Assembly: GCA_017612495.1 (NCBI GenBank)
Contig: JAGAFQ010000090.1
Coordinates: 1-15,020 of the forward strand
Reading direction: 5' to 3'
From: Clostridia bacterium
Lineage (GTDB): Bacteria; Bacillota; Clostridia; Oscillospirales; CAG-272
Length of the DNA stretch: 15,020 bases
Shown: piece after piece, positions 1 through 6,466 of the stretch
Numbering within the stretch: position 1 is the stretch's first letter
Layout of the letters: every line of letters starts with the position of its first letter
Notes under the pieces: generated by a model
What the model saw: only the letters and a program-made list of their open reading frames with translations
What the model was told of the DNA's origin: nothing
The model's database searches: none
Made by a program: the position numbers and the translations under genes

Positions 1-2473
1 ACTCTCGACAAAAGACGGAACACCGACCAATGCCGTTTTTGCCTTTATCAACATCATAAAAAAGAATATGGATGCGGTAAGACCCGATTTTGCCGTATGC
101 GCTTTTGATCTGCACGAGCCGACTTTCAGACACAAAATGTATTCTGAATATAAAGCCGGAAGACACAAAATGCCGGATGAACTCGCCGTGCAGCTGCCGA
201 TAGTCAAAGAGTTTTGCGAATATTACGGCTTGCACGTGGCGACTTTGCCCGGCTACGAAGCCGATGATATCATAGGCACGACGGCTGCCCTTGCAAACAA
301 AGAAGGCATCGATGCCTACATACTCACCGGCGACCGCGATTCTCTTCAGCTCATTTCAAAGAACACGACCGTTTTGCTCGCTTCAAACAAAGAAACGATC
401 AGTTATGACCGTGATCTTTTCTTTGAAAATATCGGGATTTATCCCGAGGAATTTGTCGATATGAAAGCCTTGATGGGCGATTCATCCGATAACATCCCCG
501 GTGTGCGCGGCGTCGGCAAAGAGACCGCCGCAAAGCTTATCGCAAAATTCCACTCGCTTGAAAATCTCTATGAAAACATCGATGACGATTCCATTTCAAA
601 GGGACTGCGCGAAAAGCTCATAAACGGCAAAGACGATGCCTATATGTCGCGCGCTCTTTCGCAGATCGATATAAATTCTCCCGTTGATTTCGCAATTTCA
701 GACTGCTCCGCCGACAAAAAGGACGTAAAAAAACTCTCGGACTTTTTGGCTCGATATGAATTATATTCGATGATCTCGCGCCTGGAACTCGATAAAATGG
801 GCAAAGTCGGCGATAGTCAAGCGGCAGTCTTGACAAAAGAAGAAAAGATCATATCAAAAGACGAGCTTTTTGCATTTGACAAAACAAAGAAAATTTATGC
901 CGAAATTTCAGAGGGAGATCTATACCTCTGCAAAGACGGTGAGGTATATGCCGTAAAAGACTTCACATCCGACGGAAAGGCTGCGGCAAAGTTTTTTCAA
1001 ACTTTTGAAAACATATATACTTTTAACTCGAAAGCGCTTTATCGCTCGCTTCTCGAAACGGGCAACGAGCCGCACAAGGTAAAATTCGATGCGATGCTCG
1101 CCGCCTATGTTCTTGACCCGTCAGACGGCACTGAAGACTCGAAAAAACTGATCTTCACGCATCTTTCCGCATCCACAGACGATGCAAACGCCGCAACGTG
1201 CGTTTATTATAAGAGCGAGCTTTGCGAGCATCTCTCAAAAAAACTTGAAAACTCCGCGTGCGAAAAACTCTATTATGATATTGAGATGCCCCTTGCAATG
1301 ACTCTTGCAAGAATGGAGCATTACGGCTTCAAAATCGACATATCGGGCCTTTCGGAGCTTTCTGAAAAGTTTGACGAAATGACGAAGGATCTGCAAAACA
1401 GAATATGGTTTTCGGCAGGTGAAGAATTCAACATAAATTCCCCCAAGCAGCTCGGCATAATTCTTTTTGAAAAGCTCGGTCTTCCCGCCCCCAAGGGCAC
1501 AAAAACGGGATATTCCACCTCCGCCGAGACACTCGAAAAATATGCGCCATATCACCCGATAATCGGCGATATACTCGAATACAGAAAGATAACGAAGTTA
1601 AATTCGACCTATGCGCAGGGGCTCGTAAAAGCCGCCGATAAAGACGGAAGGATACACACAAAGTTCAATCAAACCGTCACGAACACGGGACGTCTTTCTT
1701 CTGCAGAACCGAATTTGCAGAACATTCCGATACGCACCGAGCTCGGACGCGAATTCAGAAAATATTTCATTCCCGAAAATTCCGACTACGTTTTGATCGA
1801 CGCCGACTACTCGCAAATTGAATTGCGTCTGCTTGCGCATATTGCGAACGACAAAGCGATGATCGCCGCATTTTTGAGCGAAACGGATATTCACACCTCC
1901 ACCGCCGCCGACGTCTTCGGCGTATCGGCAAATGAGGTCACAAAAGAACAGCGCCGCCGCGCCAAAGCCGTGAATTTCGGCATCATGTACGGCATCGGCG
2001 ACTATTCTTTGGCGCTCGATATCGGCGTTTCGAGAAAGCAAGCCGCCGAATATATCGAAAATTATCTGAATACCTATCCGCAAATTCGCCTGTATCTTGA
2101 AAATGTCGTCAAAAACGCCGCCGAAAACGGATATTCCGAAACGATCTTCGGCCGCCGCAGATTCATACCCGAATTGCGTTCATCGAACAAAAACATTCAG
2201 GCTTTCGGCAAGCGCGTTGCGATGAACAGTCCCATTCAAGGCAGTGCCGCAGATATAATAAAACTTGCGATGATACGCATATCGGAGCGTCTGAATAAAG
2301 AAAAATACGATGCGCATTTGATCTTGCAGGTGCACGATGAGCTTGTGGTCGAATGCCGCCGCGATATTGCAGACAAGGTTTCAAAGATCGTAAAAGACGA
2401 GATGGAAAATGCGGCTGCGCTTCGCGTTCCGCTGACGGTCGATATGTTCGTCGCAGATAACTGGTATAAATGA
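1..2473 (+). CDS. polA: DNA polymerase I, 5' end cut by window edge
   Basis: Family A DNA polymerase, which fills gaps during repair and Okazaki-fragment maturation. The reading frame is open from base 2, giving LSTKDGTPTNAVFAF before the first in-window ATG at 68. That is typical of the inside of the PolA 5' nuclease domain, so the true start is outside the window and 68 is not the start. The 5'-3' nuclease domain carries its acidic metal sites (GYEADD, TGDRDSLQL, MGDSSDNIPGVRGVGKETA). The polymerase domain is complete: motif A DYSQIELR (Asp codon at 1805-1807), motif B RRRAKAVNFGIMYG, and motif C QVHDE (2327-2341). The middle 3'-5' exonuclease domain is degenerate: the DxE position reads AEISEG and the NxxxD position reads NSKAL, so proofreading is probably lost, as in Bacillus and Thermus PolA. 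Visible length is 823 residues; the family usually has 850-930. It ends 31 bases before the next plus-strand gene. Confidence 0.97.
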   Translation, partial: LSTKDGTPTNAVFAFINIIKKNMDAVRPDFAVCAFDLHEPTFRHKMYSEYKAGRHKMPDELAVQLPIVKEFCEYYGLHVATLPGYEADDIIGTTAALANKEGIDAYILTGDRDSLQLISKNTTVLLASNKETISYDRDLFFENIGIYPEEFVDMKALMGDSSDNIPGVRGVGKETAAKLIAKFHSLENLYENIDDDSISKGLREKLINGKDDAYMSRALSQIDINSPVDFAISDCSADKKDVKKLSDFLARYELYSMISRLELDKMGKVGDSQAAVLTKEEKIISKDELFAFDKTKKIYAEISEGDLYLCKDGEVYAVKDFTSDGKAAAKFFQTFENIYTFNSKALYRSLLETGNEPHKVKFDAMLAAYVLDPSDGTEDSKKLIFTHLSASTDDANAATCVYYKSELCEHLSKKLENSACEKLYYDIEMPLAMTLARMEHYGFKIDISGLSELSEKFDEMTKDLQNRIWFSAGEEFNINSPKQLGIILFEKLGLPAPKGTKTGYSTSAETLEKYAPYHPIIGDILEYRKITKLNSTYAQGLVKAADKDGRIHTKFNQTVTNTGRLSSAEPNLQNIPIRTELGREFRKYFIPENSDYVLIDADYSQIELRLLAHIANDKAMIAAFLSETDIHTSTAADVFGVSANEVTKEQRRRAKAVNFGIMYGIGDYSLALDIGVSRKQAAEYIENYLNTYPQIRLYLENVVKNAAENGYSETIFGRRRFIPELRSSNKNIQAFGKRVAMNSPIQGSAADIIKLAMIRISERLNKEKYDAHLILQVHDELVVECRRDIADKVSKIVKDEMENAAALRVPLTVDMFVADNWYK

Positions 2474-2504
2474 TATCGTTATATTTTTTTGAAACGGTGA
2501 AAAA

Positions 2505-3035
2505 ATGACTACATCACAAAAAACAAAACGCATAGTTCTATCGGGTATCATGGCATCGCTCGCAACGGCAGTTCTGGTTTTGGCATCGTTTTTCAATATG
2601 ATAGACCTCACCTTGACCGTTGTGGCATCGTTCTTCCCGCTTTTCATTCTTTTGGAGATAGGACGGCCCTATGCCGTAGGTGTCTATGTTTCAGCCTCGA
2701 TATTATCGCTCATCTTGGCGCCGTCAAAATTCGCGCCCGCCTGCTTTTTGCTCCTTTGCGGCTATTATCCGCTGATAAAACCGTTTTTGGATAAATTCAA
2801 AATAATCGTCGGATATCTTTTGAAACTGCTGCTTTTCAATGCGGTGTTAACGGTAATACTCGTCTTGGGCACGACTGTTTTGGGACTGCCGAAGGACGAA
2901 ACGGCAATAGAGATCGGCATATATCTTTTGGGCAATTTTACGTTCGTCATCTATGATTTTTGCATATTGCAAATAGTGCGATTCTACTTTGCGAAGATCC
3001 GCCAAAGGCTCAAAGTCGATAAACTCTTAAAATAA
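2505..3035 (+). CDS. Hypothetical six-helix membrane protein, resembling ECF transporter S components
   Basis: Not recognised with certainty. The 176 residues are very hydrophobic, with about six predicted membrane segments near residues 10-31, 34-50, 55-71, 75-91, 99-126 and 135-160, and a basic C-terminal tail (KIRQRLKVDKLLK). Size, helix number and the pattern of a basic N-terminus followed by an Ala/Leu-rich first helix (SGIMASLATAVLVL) resemble substrate-binding S components of ECF vitamin transporters. This is a resemblance only: no substrate-specific motif is seen and no ECF ATPase or T component lies nearby. The start at 2505 follows a modest ribosome binding site (AACGGTG, about 6-7 bases away). 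It lies 31 bases after polA on the same strand with no terminator between, so it is probably cotranscribed. It ends directly at a hairpin terminator. Confidence 0.75.
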   Translation: MTTSQKTKRIVLSGIMASLATAVLVLASFFNMIDLTLTVVASFFPLFILLEIGRPYAVGVYVSASILSLILAPSKFAPACFLLLCGYYPLIKPFLDKFKIIVGYLLKLLLFNAVLTVILVLGTTVLGLPKDETAIEIGIYLLGNFTFVIYDFCILQIVRFYFAKIRQRLKVDKLLK

Positions 3036-3064
3036 AAAAACGCGGTTTTGAAAACCGCGTTTTT
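3034..3064. terminator. Bidirectional intrinsic terminator between the polA unit and fba
   Basis: CGCGGTT (3041-3047) pairs with AACCGCG (3053-3059) around a short TTGAA loop. An A-run (3034-3040) on the left and a T-run (3060-3064) on the right extend the stem and give U-tracts on both strands. It starts at the stop codon of the plus-strand gene and ends 13 bases before the stop of the minus-strand aldolase gene, so it can serve both converging units. Confidence 0.85.
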
Positions 3065-3076
3065 GTTTTGTTTGAT

Positions 3077-4045
3077 TTACGCCTTGCCGTTGCAGCCGAG
3101 AACGTCAACGAGCTTGTGACGAACGATCTCTTTGATGTTCGCACGAGCGGGTTTGAGATATTCACGGGGGTCGAACTTGTCGGGATGTTCATTCATAAAC
3201 TGACGGATAGTACCGGTCATTGCCAAACGGAGGTCGGAGTCGATGTTGATCTTGCAAACAGACATACCTGCCGCGCGGCGGAGCTGCTCTTCGGGAATGC
3301 CGACAGCGTCGGGCATCTTGCCGCCGTTATCGTTGACCATCTTAACAAATTCCTGGGGAACGGATGATGAGCCGTGCAAAACGATCGGGAAACCGGGCAG
3401 ACGGCGTGAAACCTCTTCGAGAAGGTCGAAACGGAGCGGAGGGGGAACGAGGATGCCCTTTTCGTTGCGTGTGCATTGAGCAGGGGTGAATTTGTATGCG
3501 CCGTGGCTTGTACCGATGGCGATGGCAAGAGAGTCAACGCCCGTCTTGGTAACGAATTCTTCAACTTCTTCGGGGCGGGTGTATGAAGAATCGCCGGAAG
3601 CGACCTTAACTTCATCTTCAACGCCTGCCAAAGTGCCGAGCTCGCCTTCAACGACTACGCCGTGAGCGTGAGCATATTCAACGACCTTCTTGGTGAGTTC
3701 GATATTGTCTGCGAACGACTTTGAAGATCCGTCGATCATGACCGACGTAAAGCCGCCGTCAATGCAGGATTTGCAGGTCTCGAAATCCGGGCCGTGGTCA
3801 AGGTGCAAAACGATCGGGATCTCGGGGCATTCGATAACTGCCGCTTCAACGAGTTTTACGAGGTAGGTATGGTTTGCATAAGCGCGTGCGCCCTTTGAAA
3901 CCTGAAGAATAAGGGGAGCCTTTTCTTCTTTTGCGGCTTCGGTGATACCCTGGATGATCTCCATATTGTTGACGTTGAATGCGCCGATAGCATAGCCGCC
4001 TTCATACGCCTTTTTGAACATTTCTTTTGAGGTTACAAGTGCCAT
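3077..4045 (-). CDS. fba: Class II fructose-1,6-bisphosphate aldolase
   Basis: Zinc-dependent aldolase that splits fructose 1,6-bisphosphate into dihydroxyacetone phosphate and glyceraldehyde 3-phosphate, and runs in reverse in gluconeogenesis; cytoplasmic. The 322-residue product has the family motifs: YAIGAFNVNNME near residues 18-29, HLDHG at 81-85 (D83 the likely acid/base, H84 a zinc ligand), VEGELGTLAG at 132-141, GTSHGAYKF at 178-186 (H181 zinc ligand), LHGSSSVP at 223-230 (H224 zinc ligand) and the phosphate-binding NIDSD at 267-271. Length and motifs fit the longer aldolase type common in Clostridia. The ATG at 4045 has a strong AGGAGA site (4058-4053) seven bases upstream. It is divergent from the phosphofructokinase gene and has its own consensus promoter. 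It looks monocistronic, ending at the shared terminator. Confidence 0.97.
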   Translation of the reverse strand: MALVTSKEMFKKAYEGGYAIGAFNVNNMEIIQGITEAAKEEKAPLILQVSKGARAYANHTYLVKLVEAAVIECPEIPIVLHLDHGPDFETCKSCIDGGFTSVMIDGSSKSFADNIELTKKVVEYAHAHGVVVEGELGTLAGVEDEVKVASGDSSYTRPEEVEEFVTKTGVDSLAIAIGTSHGAYKFTPAQCTRNEKGILVPPPLRFDLLEEVSRRLPGFPIVLHGSSSVPQEFVKMVNDNGGKMPDAVGIPEEQLRRAAGMSVCKINIDSDLRLAMTGTIRQFMNEHPDKFDPREYLKPARANIKEIVRHKLVDVLGCNGKA

Positions 4046-4097
4046 AATAAAGTCTCCTTTTCGGCGCGGATTTATTTCCGCTTAAATTAACATTATC

Positions 4098-4126
4098 ATT
4101 ATAGGATTTAAGGGTAAAAAAGTCAA
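4098..4126 (-). promoter_or_regulatory. Sigma-A promoter of fba
   Basis: Read on the minus strand: TTGACT (4126-4121), a 17-base spacer, then a perfect TATAAT (4103-4098). Transcription would start near 4091, leaving a leader of about 45 bases. That leader holds a small hairpin, GCGGA (4066-4070) with TCCGC (4077-4081), just upstream of the ribosome binding site. Confidence 0.85.
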
Positions 4127-4143
4127 TAGTTTTACCCTCAAAT
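4106..4143. promoter_or_regulatory. Long inverted repeat over the fba promoter, probable operator
   Basis: AGGGTAAAA (4111-4119) is an exact inverted copy of TTTTACCCT (4130-4138), separated by 10 bases. One mismatch further out the match continues as ATTT (4106-4109) with AAAT (4140-4143). The left arm falls inside the -10/-35 spacer of the fba promoter, the -35 box lies in the central spacer, and the right arm is just upstream. Arms of this size, about 19 bases centre to centre (near two helical turns), suit a dimeric repressor. It is not a CcpA cre site by eye. There is no T-run, so it is not a terminator. The identity of the regulator is unknown. Confidence 0.6.
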
Positions 4144-4178
4144 TTACATTTTCGGCACTGATTTTTGGGGCAAATATG

Positions 4179-4207
4179 TTGATTTTTATCACAAACTGTG
4201 TTATATT
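4179..4207 (+). promoter_or_regulatory. Sigma-A promoter of the phosphofructokinase gene
   Basis: TTGATT (4179-4184), 17-base spacer, TATATT (4202-4207), on the plus strand 45 bases before the ATG at 4252. It lies about 36 bases to the right of the inverted repeat, so a bound regulator could also affect this promoter from upstream. Confidence 0.75.
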
Positions 4208-4251
4208 ATTTGTTAGTTTTGAAAAGTTTTATTCCAAGAAAGGATAATTAT

Positions 4252-5499
4252 ATGTCAACATTAAAAGGTGCTGCCATCATAGGTCAGTCGGGAGGTCCCT
4301 CATCCGTTATCAATGCCAGCGCATACGGCGCGATTTATGCCGCACTCAAAAGCGGTGCCATCACAAAAACATACGGTGCTCAAAACGGCATCCGCGGTGT
4401 TTTGGATGACAACCTTATCGATATGGGAATGGAAGATCCCAAAGAACTTGCTTATATGAAATATACCCCTTCATCTGCTCTCGGCTCCTGCCGCTATAAG
4501 CTCAAAGATCCCGCAGAAGACGACAGCGATTATCGCCGCATTCTTGAGATCTTCAAAAAATACGATGTCCGCTATTTCTTCTACAACGGCGGCAACGACT
4601 CGATGGATACCTGCAACAAGATCTCGAAATACTGCCTTAAAAACGGTTATGAATGCCGTGTCATGGGTATTCCGAAGACCATCGACAACGACCTTGCAGG
4701 CACCGACCATTGCCCCGGATTTGCTTCTGCCGCAAAATACATAGCGACCTCTTTGATGGAAGTTTATCACGATGCAAGAGTATATGATAAAGGCATGATA
4801 ACGATCGTTGAAGCCATGGGCAGAAATGCCGGCTGGCTCACCGCATCTGCCGCTTTGGCAGTAGAAAAGAACTGCGGACCCGATCTTATTTACTTGCCCG
4901 AGGTCCCCTTTGATCTTGACAAATTCCTTGACAAGGTAGAAAAGATCTATAAGGCAAACAACAAGTGCATCGTTGCTGTTTCGGAAGGCATCAAGGATAA
5001 AGACGGCAAATACATTTCTGAATATGCCTGCGCCGATGCCGCAAAAGACAGCTTCGGTCACGCTCAGCTCGGCGGTCTTGCTTCATTCCTCGCCGAAAAG
5101 GCAAAAGAGCGCACGGGCGCAAAAGTACGCGGGATCGAACTCAGCCTCTTGCAGCGCTGCGCCGCACACTGCGCTTCGCAAACCGATATCGATGAATCTT
5201 TCGAGGCAGGCAAAGCCGCTGTTGAAAACGCAGTTGCAGGTGTCACCGATAAGATGGTCGGCTTTGAAAGAATTTCAAAGGGCGGCAAATATGCTTGCAA
5301 GATCAAGCTTTTCGATCTTGCCGAAGTTGCAAATGCCGAAAAGAAAGTTCCGCTTGAATGGATCAATGCCGACGGCGACGGAATCACCGATGATTTCGTT
5401 AAGTATGCTCTGCCCTTGATACAGGGTCAGACAAAGCTTCCCATTGAAGACGGTCTGCCCCGCTTCGTCCGTCTCAAAAAGGTAAAAGCAAAAGTATAA
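4252..5499 (+). CDS. pfp: PPi-type 6-phosphofructokinase (diphosphate--fructose-6-phosphate 1-phosphotransferase)
   Basis: Phosphofructokinase family enzyme of 415 residues, longer than the roughly 320 of bacterial ATP-dependent PfkA. Two positions argue for pyrophosphate as phosphoryl donor. The GGDGS loop of ATP enzymes reads GGNDS (113-117), with Asp at the position that blocks ATP. The PGTIDND loop reads PKTIDND (141-147), with the Lys typical of PPi enzymes. GQSGGPSSVIN (11-21) is the N-terminal phosphate loop. The PPi reaction is reversible and saves ATP, which suits a fermenter. The frame is open further upstream to a GTG at 4198, but that would lie in the promoter region. ATG 4252 has AGAAAGG (4237-4243) before it and begins the conserved MSTLKGAAIIGQSGGP, so I chose it. 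It is divergent from fba. The Asn in place of the first motif Asp is a feature I recall in a clostridial and spirochaete subgroup. Gene symbol usage varies. Confidence 0.9.
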   Translation: MSTLKGAAIIGQSGGPSSVINASAYGAIYAALKSGAITKTYGAQNGIRGVLDDNLIDMGMEDPKELAYMKYTPSSALGSCRYKLKDPAEDDSDYRRILEIFKKYDVRYFFYNGGNDSMDTCNKISKYCLKNGYECRVMGIPKTIDNDLAGTDHCPGFASAAKYIATSLMEVYHDARVYDKGMITIVEAMGRNAGWLTASAALAVEKNCGPDLIYLPEVPFDLDKFLDKVEKIYKANNKCIVAVSEGIKDKDGKYISEYACADAAKDSFGHAQLGGLASFLAEKAKERTGAKVRGIELSLLQRCAAHCASQTDIDESFEAGKAAVENAVAGVTDKMVGFERISKGGKYACKIKLFDLAEVANAEKKVPLEWINADGDGITDDFVKYALPLIQGQTKLPIEDGLPRFVRLKKVKAKV

Positions 5500-5507
5500 A
5501 TAATAGC

Positions 5508-5536
5508 AAAAAGCTCCGCAAAAGCGGAGCTTTTTT
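5508..5536. terminator. Intrinsic terminator shared by pfp and the RNHCP gene
   Basis: AAAAAGCTCCGC (5508-5519), AAAA loop, GCGGAGCTTTTTT (5524-5536). It has a strong GC stem and a T-run on the plus strand just after the pfp stop. The A-run on the left gives a matching U-tract on the minus strand, so it can also end the converging RNHCP transcript, whose stop codon (5537-5535) lies inside the element. Confidence 0.88.
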
Positions 5537-5867
5537 ATTTCACTATATGGCTTGTAAGCTCGATCAAAAGTTTTAAGTCATCGGGTTGATTTTTCACTCC
5601 GTATGCCGCTTTGTTTCTGCGTATCTCACCGCACTTTGTGCATTTGTGAACGATGACGTATCCCTTTTTCGGGTCCGTTTCAACAGAAATGGGCTTCATG
5701 ATACCGCCGCAGGGATTTTGTCTGTCACCGGGATTTATATCGACGTGGAGCGAACACAAACACTTCGGGCAATGATTTCTCGACGAAGAGCCGAGGGGCT
5801 CGACGTGAAAACCGCAATTCGCGCATATAAAGCCGGAATCGTTTTTCAAAAAGCGTTTGTTTTCCAT
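5535..5867 (-). CDS. RNHCP domain zinc-ribbon protein
   Basis: The 110-residue product matches the RNHCP family, named for its signature: FICANCGFHV (residues 13-22), RNHCPKCLCSLHVD (30-43), PGDRQNPCGGIMKP (46-59) and a closing HKCTKCGEIRRNKAA (74-88). The CxxC and HCPxC pairs should bind zinc. No biochemical role is established for the family; nucleic-acid contact is often guessed from the ribbon fold but not shown here. It is full length for the family. The ATG at 5867 is preceded on the minus strand by GAAAGGAT about eight bases away. It stands alone, converging on pfp and sharing its terminator; no clear consensus promoter is visible, only a TATAAA-like -10 near 5900 with a poor -35. Confidence 0.9.
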   Translation of the reverse strand: MENKRFLKNDSGFICANCGFHVEPLGSSSRNHCPKCLCSLHVDINPGDRQNPCGGIMKPISVETDPKKGYVIVHKCTKCGEIRRNKAAYGVKNQPDDLKLLIELTSHIVK

Positions 5868-5912
5868 TTTTTATTATCCTTTCGTTTTTTACCGTGTATT
5901 TATAGCCCTGCG

Positions 5913-5944
5913 TTTCAAAAACTAATAAAGAAAGTTTTTTGAAA
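5913..5944. repeat. Imperfect inverted repeat in the RNHCP upstream region
   Basis: TTTCAAAAACT (5913-5923) and AGTTTTTTGAAA (5933-5944) are inverted copies apart from one extra T, with a 9-base loop. It is AT-rich and lies between the RNHCP start and the small ORF at 5965, so it could be a regulator site or a weak hairpin. Nothing links it to a known protein. Confidence 0.35.
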
Positions 5945-5964
5945 TCATCGAAACGGAGAAATTT

Positions 5965-6057
5965 ATGGATATCACCACAATTTATATATACGATTTTATA
6001 TGCGGCATCATCGCATATTTTTTCGGCGCGCTTTTGATCATTCGCGGCCTTTCTTGA
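5965..6057 (+). CDS. Possible small single-helix membrane protein (30 residues)
   Basis: Not recognised. An ATG at 5965 follows GGAG (5955-5958) at a spacing of six bases and opens a 30-codon frame ending in TGA. The product starts MDITTIYIYD and continues with FICGIIAYFFGALLIIRGLS, i.e. a short polar/aromatic N-terminus, one hydrophobic helix of about 18-20 residues and a single Arg near the end. The ribosome binding site, length and composition are what a real small membrane protein would show. Against it: no clear promoter, a small hairpin plus T-run inside the frame (5998-6023), and a 20-base overlap of its 3' end with the 3' end of the converging gtrA gene. A chance ORF cannot be excluded. 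Confidence 0.4.
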   Translation: MDITTIYIYDFICGIIAYFFGALLIIRGLS

Positions 6058-6466
6058 AAATCACGAGCTTTGAGGCGACGTAGTTGAATATCACAACAAA
6101 GACCGATGCCGCTATCTTTACAGGCCATTCCGGCAAGAAAAGCAAATTCACAAAGATAAAAAGGATGAGTTCTTCTATCGCAAGAGACAAAACTCTTGCA
6201 CCGCAAAACTCTAAAAATTCTTTGGAAGCGACTGAAAACTTCCACGATCTGCTTTCAAAGACGAACAGTTTGTTCGTGATGAATGCAAAGACGACGGATA
6301 TGAGCCAGGCGGGCACGTTAAGTATCAAAAACGAATATTCGCCGCCGTCAAAAAGCTTTTGCAAGACGAATAAGGATATGTAGTTTACCGCCGTTGTCAG
6401 CACACCGAAAACGAGATAGACTATGATCTCGCGATATTTTATCAACAGTTCTTTTATTTTCTGCAT
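6038..6466 (-). CDS. GtrA family membrane protein
   Basis: Small four-helix membrane protein of the GtrA family, whose characterised members are thought to help move lipid-linked sugars across the membrane for glycosylation of surface polymers. The 142 residues show helices near 13-35, 47-68, 87-110 and 115-136. The family pattern is present: a basic start, VFGVLTTAVNY in helix 1, and FAFITNKLFVFES (60-72) after helix 2, a segment typical of the family. A GTG at 6469 is possible, but the ATG at 6466 sits seven bases after GAGG and is preferred. Its ATG overlaps the TGA of the preceding Toprim gene by one base (TGATG), which indicates translational coupling. No glycosyltransferase partner lies in the window, so its substrate is open. 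Confidence 0.88.
   Translation of the reverse strand: MQKIKELLIKYREIIVYLVFGVLTTAVNYISLFVLQKLFDGGEYSFLILNVPAWLISVVFAFITNKLFVFESRSWKFSVASKEFLEFCGARVLSLAIEELILFIFVNLLFLPEWPVKIAASVFVVIFNYVASKLVIFKKGRE

Noticed and set aside
1598..2083. Open frame of 161 codons on the minus strand
   Set aside because: Antisense shadow of the polA polymerase domain, where codon bias leaves the complementary frame open.
4130..4150. Reading the fba/pfp inverted repeat as a terminator
   Set aside because: Neither arm is followed by a T-run on either strand, and it lies between divergent genes where no transcript ends.
4198..4251. N-terminal extension of pfp from GTG 4198
   Set aside because: It would begin upstream of the -10 box of the promoter; the ATG at 4252 has the ribosome binding site and the conserved N-terminus.
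4471..5061. Open frame of 196 codons on the minus strand
   Set aside because: Antisense to pfp and without a ribosome binding site; the pfp frame is supported by motifs and promoter.
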